From the NCBI RefSeq assembly GCF_014695575.1, contig NZ_JACJOO010000035.1, positions 1 through 58,648 on the forward strand: DNA of 58,648 bases. Direction: 5' to 3'. The notes beneath the pieces were generated by a model, which saw nothing but the letters and a program-made list of their open reading frames with translations, did not search any database and had not been told where the DNA came from. Position numbers and translations under genes: made by a program. This DNA is from Leptolyngbya sp. FACHB-8 (GTDB lineage Bacteria > Cyanobacteriota > Cyanobacteriia > Elainellales > Elainellaceae). Below are positions 54,418-58,648 of the stretch, one piece after another; position 1 is the first letter of the stretch, and each line of letters begins with the position of its first letter.

Positions 54418-54848
54418 AGGAGTTGCGCTTCACAGTACGGTTGGAACGGTTCCTCAGATTTCCATTCCTCAGTTCAACATAGGAATTTAAACCTAGGATA
54501 AACTCCCGGCTTCCCTGACGACCATTTATTCTCAGGTTCAGTTTCGTGAGAGCCGACGCACGTCACTGCTCCTCTAACAAAACTAAATCTGTATGAACGC
54601 ACCCGCAATTCTCATCATGAGATTCAAAGCTAAGAGTTTGTGCTTTACAGGCACAAACTCTTAGCTTTGAATCCCGAAAACCGCTTGCCTCAAGCGAACA
54701 GTTTTCGGGCTCGATTGCAAGATGAGAATTGCTGGAACGTGACCTTATAGGTTGCGTTAAATTTTGACCGGATCACTCCAATCGACTTAGAAGATTAGCG
54801 TACCTTGGAAAAGCCATATTCCTGCGAATCGCCACCCCTGGGGGAACC
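54418..54848. other. Divergent intergenic region, yebC / fusion gene
   Basis: This 431-bp gap contains the three-way-junction element at 54605-54732. The remainder should hold both promoters. GGGG seven bases upstream of the ATG at 54849 may act as a ribosome binding site. Confidence 0.55.
54605..54732. repeat. Three-way-junction palindromic element, copy B of the CAGCAATTCT family
   Basis: A 12-bp perfect outer stem (GCAATTCTCATC, 54605-54616, with 54721-54732) encloses two hairpins. Arm 1 is a 23-bp perfect hairpin (54621-54643 with 54651-54673). Arm 2 has CCCGAAAAC (54673-54681) paired with 54701-54709 and CGCTTG/CAAGCG inside. The layout and the right-hand GAATTGCTG match the element at 20672-20760. 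Confidence 0.85.
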
Positions 54849-57800
54849 ATGCAGCCACTCGTTTCTCTAATCCTACTGAGCTACAACCGAGAAACCTATT
54901 TAGAAGAAGCGATCGCCAGCGTCTTAACCCAAACCTATCAGAACTTCGAACTGGTCATTTGGGATGACGGCTCTCGCGATCGCTCCCTCCAAGTTGCCCG
55001 GGCCGCAGCTCAGCGTGATCAGCGGGTACGCGTCGTCGCAGCAGACCATTGCGGCAAAATTGCCAACCTACGGACACGGGCCATCGCCCAAACCTCAGGC
55101 CAATATTTGGGCTGGGTGGATAGTGACGATCGCCTTACCCCAACCACCTTAGAGCGCACAGTAGCGGTCTTGGAGGCTCGTCCTACGGTAGGCATGGTCT
55201 ACACCGACCACAGAATGATGAACGCCCAGGGGCAGCTAGAAGAATATGGCCAGCGGTGCCGCATTCCTTACTCGCGCGATCGACTGCTGGTCGACTTCAT
55301 GACCTTCCACTTTCGGTTGCTGCGGCGCGACGTGTATGACCGCATTGGCGGCATCGATCCAACCTGTGAGTATGCCTACGACTACGACCTCTGCCTGCGG
55401 CTATCCGAGGCAACAGAGGTGCATCATCTGCCCCTGCCGCTATATCACTATCGACGGCACCAGGCCCATCAATCGCGTCAGCATCGACTTGAACAAATCC
55501 AGGGGTCACAGCGGGCAATTAACCGGGCGATCGCGCGGCGAGGATTGAGCGATCGTCTCCGGTTAGACGTGCAACTGTATCAGGGACCGAATGGAGTCGC
55601 AGCGACCTTCCGATTGTTAACGCATCAGCGCCAACGACCCACTGTAAGCAGGCCCCTACAGTGGGCCAGCGCTTTTCTAGCAGCCCTACCGCTGGCCGGT
55701 GCATTGAGTGGTCCCGTACTAGCCCAATCTGTAGCGCCAGCGAACGATGGCACGGGCACAGTCGTTAATCAGAACGGCAACCAGTACACCATTACGGGGG
55801 GGCAGCGATCGCAGAGCAACCTCTTCCACAGCCTGGAACGTCTGGGCCTGAGCCAGGATGAAATTGCCAACTTCCAGTCTGATGCCCAAATTCGCAACAT
55901 CTTGACCCGCGTCGTGGGCGGCGACCCGTCCGTCATTGACGGTCTCTTACGGGTAAGCGGTAGCGATGCTAACTTGTTTATCTTGAACCCGGCGGGGGTT
56001 ATTTTTGGCCCCAATGCCCGGTTAGATTTAGCTGGTTCCTTTACCGCCTCAACCGCAACGGGGTTGGGCTTTAACAACGGTTGGTTCAACATCAACGGCA
56101 CCCCGAATTACTCAGCTCTTACCGGAGACCCCACCAATTTTGCCTTTGCCACCCTCTCGCCCGGAGTGGTACTGAATGCAGGAAACCTGGAGGTGGATGC
56201 GGGCGAGTCCCTGACGTTGCTGGGGGGTATGGTAGCTAATACAGGACGGGTGGCTGCTCCAGGCGGCACCATTACCCTGGCCGCTGTCCCAGGGCAAAAC
56301 CGTGTACGTCTGAGCCAGGAAGGTAGTCTGCTGAATTTGGAGTTTGCCCCCCTACGACGCAACGCCCCCGGAGTCTCAGGAATTTCCTTCACACCGCTTT
56401 CATTGCCCGAGTTGCTGACGGGGGGTACAGTTAATGTCGCAACTGGCATCAGCGCACAACCCAATGGCACAGTACGTCTGACCAGCTCACAGACGGTCAT
56501 CCCCACAGACCCGGGAACGGCGATCGTGTCGGGGCAGGTAGTTGCGGCCTCAAATCAGGCTGGAGCAACACCGGAGATTAATGTGCTGGGCGATCGCGTC
56601 GCACTGCTAGATGCCCACCTCGACGCCCGTAGCCAGACCGGAGGCGGGACGGTCCGAGTGGGGGGCGCCTATCAGGGCGGAACCAACCTGCCTACTGCAA
56701 CAGTTACCGCTGTCGATGCTGAAAGCACGATCAACGCCAGTGCGACAGGCAACGGCACTGGCGGTAATGTTATTCTCTGGGCAGATGGCCTGACCGCTTT
56801 TCAGGGAAGCATTCAGGCCCGAGGCAGAAATGGGAATGGAGGTTTCGTTGAGGTATCGGGAGCTCAGGATCTCGTCTTTCAAGGACAGGTGGACGTGAGT
56901 GCCGCAAATGGCACAACCGGAACGTTGCTACTAGACCCCACCAACATCTTGATCAGTGACGCTCCCAGTAATCCGGCAGCAGTGGATACGTCTCTTCCCA
57001 CAATCCTCGCCGGAGATTTTCCGGGTCAGTCGATTACCCTCAACGCAAATACCCTTGAGAACCAGTTCGCAACCATTGTGCTGGAGGCCACCAATGATAT
57101 CCGAGTCGCCGATGGTTTGTCGCTTAACTTCGGCAGTTCCGGAAACGGCATTATCTTCCGGGCCGACAGCGACAATAGCGGAGCTGGAGGGTTCTTCATG
57201 GACCGGACCCAGACCTTGACCACCAATGGACGCGACTTAACAATCACCGGAGCGATCATTGACGCCGGAAACCTGGATACCTCTAGTCCCTTTTTCAGCG
57301 AAGTCCCAACGGACGGCACAGCGGGCAATCTTCGTCTGGATGCAACGGGAACTATCACAACAGGACAGCTTTCTGCCAATGGCAGTGGCTTTGGGGGGGG
57401 TGATGGCGGACGGATTACCCTAACTGCTGATGACGACATTACAACCGAGCAGATCATTGCCACAGGCGGTGGTTACGGTGGCAATGGCGGCCAGGTTAAC
57501 TTGATTAGCCCTCGAGGCACCATCAGCGTCAATAGTATCAACGTCCTCGGTCGGGGGGAGGGTGGAACCGGGGGCCAGGTGTTTGTCAATGCCGACCTGT
57601 TCAATGTCCGAGACACGGTTGGCGATGGCCAGGCGGACATCAATGGTAGCATTCTGGCCTCTGGAGGCACGGTTGAAATTATCCACCGAGGTGGCCCCGA
57701 GAACATTCCTTTCATTGTGGGCCAGGGGACAGGAGTGGAAAATGGGACGGCCGGACCAATTTTTGCCGGCACGGGGGATACTCTGAGTACAGGCAGCTAT

Positions 57801-58648
57801 CCCGTATTAGAGAATGGCGGCGACGCTACCCTCCCCCCGGCAGTCAATGGCGTTACGCTACGTTCCATTAACAATGCCCCAATCCTGTTGGAGAACACCT
57901 CCCAAACCTTTTCCACCACGGCTGGTCAACCCATCACCATCAACTTGCAGGATCTGCTGGTGGCGAGCGCTGACCTGGATGGCGATCGCACCGTCACACG
58001 TTACGAGGTCGCATCCCTACCAGCAGGAGCAACCCTGACCGTGAATGGAGTCCCTGTTCAGCCCGGGGATACCTTTGACTCCTCTGCTCAGCTGGTCTTT
58101 ACCCCACCCCCTGGATTTACAGGCAGCCTCGAAGGGTTTTCTCTACAGGTTAGTGACTTGAACCAGGGTCAACCAGTTTTAGCCACCTCAGCTCCCTTCA
58201 CCGTCTCCTTCCAGGTCAACCCAGAACCCGTCGACCCGGTTGACCCCGTCGATCCTGTCGATCCGGTTGACCCGGTCGATCCGGTTGACCCCGTTGACCC
58301 AACCGAACCGGACGATCCTGACTTCCCAGATACTCCAGAACTCTATGAGGACCCAGCCACTCCCAACCCATTCGTCATCCCGTCGGGGGGAGGCACCATT
58401 ATTGACTGCTGCATGAGTTCAATTGAGCGGCAGTACAATCGCGAGTTCACCGATTATTTGGGTGTTGCACCCGTTCAAACGGCGACTGTTGAACAAGCAG
58501 AAACCATTGCTCAAGACATTGAACGGGCTACTGGAGCACGGCCTGCCTTTGTCTATATCAGTTTTGTACCGCCCGAAAGCACCCTGCGTGGTGATGTTCC
58601 CGTTCCTCAGGATACGGATCAGCTGGAACTGGTGATTGTGAGCGCTCA
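54849..58648 (+). CDS. Glycosyltransferase-TPS haemagglutinin-CHAT fusion protein, 3' end beyond window
   Basis: One frame without a stop runs from the ATG at 54849 to the window end (over 1266 residues). Residues about 1-240 are a family 2 glycosyltransferase (VSLILLSYNRETYLEEAI; DSDD at 91-94). At 268-293 lies an internal Sec-type signal segment (LQWASAFLAALPLAGAL, ending VLAQ). The two-partner-secretion domain follows (about 298-430; NLFILNPAGVIFG at 375-387), then a beta-helix-like Gly/Asn-rich region. A cadherin-like domain (about 1008-1117) and eight Val-Asp-Pro repeats come next. Residues from about 1195 resemble the start of a CHAT protease domain (VEQAETIAQDIERATG, PAFVYISFVPPE). In-frame TTG 55614 or GTG 55569 could instead start a separate secreted protein. 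Confidence 0.85.
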   Translation, partial: MQPLVSLILLSYNRETYLEEAIASVLTQTYQNFELVIWDDGSRDRSLQVARAAAQRDQRVRVVAADHCGKIANLRTRAIAQTSGQYLGWVDSDDRLTPTTLERTVAVLEARPTVGMVYTDHRMMNAQGQLEEYGQRCRIPYSRDRLLVDFMTFHFRLLRRDVYDRIGGIDPTCEYAYDYDLCLRLSEATEVHHLPLPLYHYRRHQAHQSRQHRLEQIQGSQRAINRAIARRGLSDRLRLDVQLYQGPNGVAATFRLLTHQRQRPTVSRPLQWASAFLAALPLAGALSGPVLAQSVAPANDGTGTVVNQNGNQYTITGGQRSQSNLFHSLERLGLSQDEIANFQSDAQIRNILTRVVGGDPSVIDGLLRVSGSDANLFILNPAGVIFGPNARLDLAGSFTASTATGLGFNNGWFNINGTPNYSALTGDPTNFAFATLSPGVVLNAGNLEVDAGESLTLLGGMVANTGRVAAPGGTITLAAVPGQNRVRLSQEGSLLNLEFAPLRRNAPGVSGISFTPLSLPELLTGGTVNVATGISAQPNGTVRLTSSQTVIPTDPGTAIVSGQVVAASNQAGATPEINVLGDRVALLDAHLDARSQTGGGTVRVGGAYQGGTNLPTATVTAVDAESTINASATGNGTGGNVILWADGLTAFQGSIQARGRNGNGGFVEVSGAQDLVFQGQVDVSAANGTTGTLLLDPTNILISDAPSNPAAVDTSLPTILAGDFPGQSITLNANTLENQFATIVLEATNDIRVADGLSLNFGSSGNGIIFRADSDNSGAGGFFMDRTQTLTTNGRDLTITGAIIDAGNLDTSSPFFSEVPTDGTAGNLRLDATGTITTGQLSANGSGFGGGDGGRITLTADDDITTEQIIATGGGYGGNGGQVNLISPRGTISVNSINVLGRGEGGTGGQVFVNADLFNVRDTVGDGQADINGSILASGGTVEIIHRGGPENIPFIVGQGTGVENGTAGPIFAGTGDTLSTGSYPVLENGGDATLPPAVNGVTLRSINNAPILLENTSQTFSTTAGQPITINLQDLLVASADLDGDRTVTRYEVASLPAGATLTVNGVPVQPGDTFDSSAQLVFTPPPGFTGSLEGFSLQVSDLNQGQPVLATSAPFTVSFQVNPEPVDPVDPVDPVDPVDPVDPVDPVDPTEPDDPDFPDTPELYEDPATPNPFVIPSGGGTIIDCCMSSIERQYNREFTDYLGVAPVQTATVEQAETIAQDIERATGARPAFVYISFVPPESTLRGDVPVPQDTDQLELVIVSA
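55638..55665. repeat. Palindrome at the glycosyltransferase/signal-peptide junction
   Basis: CCCACTGTA (55638-55646) and TACAGTGGG (55657-55665) are a perfect 9-bp inverted repeat. They encode residues 264-272, exactly between the glycosyltransferase part and the hydrophobic signal segment. Confidence 0.65.
58230..58301 (+). repeat. Eight tandem Val-Asp-Pro codon repeats
   Basis: Eight 9-base units each encode Val-Asp-Pro, with varied third-position bases (GTC/GTT, GAC/GAT, CCG/CCC/CCT/CCA). They form a proline-rich spacer between the cadherin-like domain and the CHAT region. Silent differences between units show the peptide rather than the DNA is conserved. Confidence 0.9.

Noticed and set aside
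58230-58301. Tandem 9-bp DNA repeat as a slippage or phase-variation tract
   Set aside because: Units differ at silent third positions, so slippage is unlikely, and any change would keep the frame. It is better read as a proline-rich spacer.

Overview
The window looks like chromosomal DNA of a filamentous, Leptolyngbya-like cyanobacterium. The support is the very frequent HIP1 octamer (GCGATCGC), photosynthesis-linked genes (Psb32, Ycf35) and cyanobacterial versions of SigC, SdhA, CbiD-GuaA and RecQ. Most genes are housekeeping. There is no CRISPR array, tRNA, rRNA, complete insertion sequence or prophage that I can recognise. The genus is inference.

Layout. 0.2-6.5 kb: a group 2 sigma factor, divergent priA, and a minus-strand DUF2997-ycf35-ferredoxin cluster. 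6.9-15.4 kb: a minus-strand run of Psb32, M28 peptidase, a secreted protein, a HEAT-repeat protein, a SIMPL protein, an AAA protein with lost catalytic residues and a HerA-type ATPase. 16-24.5 kb: a GAF histidine kinase, an SRPBCC protein, a small outer-membrane protein, rpsD, a DUF4327-like protein, a zinc-ribbon/PP2C phosphatase and a pseudouridine synthase. 24.7-36 kb: sdhA, small membrane proteins, a second GAF kinase, codA, cbiD and guaA, followed by a tight cluster of DnaA-box-like sequences. 36.3-47.2 kb: a PsiE-like protein, a PagL-like protein, a divergent TetR/KAS II pair with a shared operator, a DMT transporter behind MarR-type operators, recQ, a methyltransferase, a glycogen debranching enzyme and rnc. 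47.7-54.4 kb: a MacAB-like efflux cluster with a GbsR/MarR regulator, a UbiH-type hydroxylase and yebC.

The most unusual gene is at the right edge. From 54849 one uninterrupted frame runs to the end of the window. It encodes a family 2 glycosyltransferase, then an internal Sec-type signal segment, a two-partner-secretion (haemagglutinin) domain, a cadherin-like domain, a Val-Asp-Pro repeat linker and the start of what looks like a CHAT protease domain. A short palindrome sits exactly at the glycosyltransferase/signal junction.

The second striking feature is between the genes. More than twenty long, nearly perfect hairpins occupy intergenic gaps. Several are three-way-junction elements (an outer stem enclosing two hairpin arms). 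They group into sequence families, and in one pair of copies the arms differ by a compensated base pair. They behave like small dispersed palindromic elements, and many also sit where terminators are expected.
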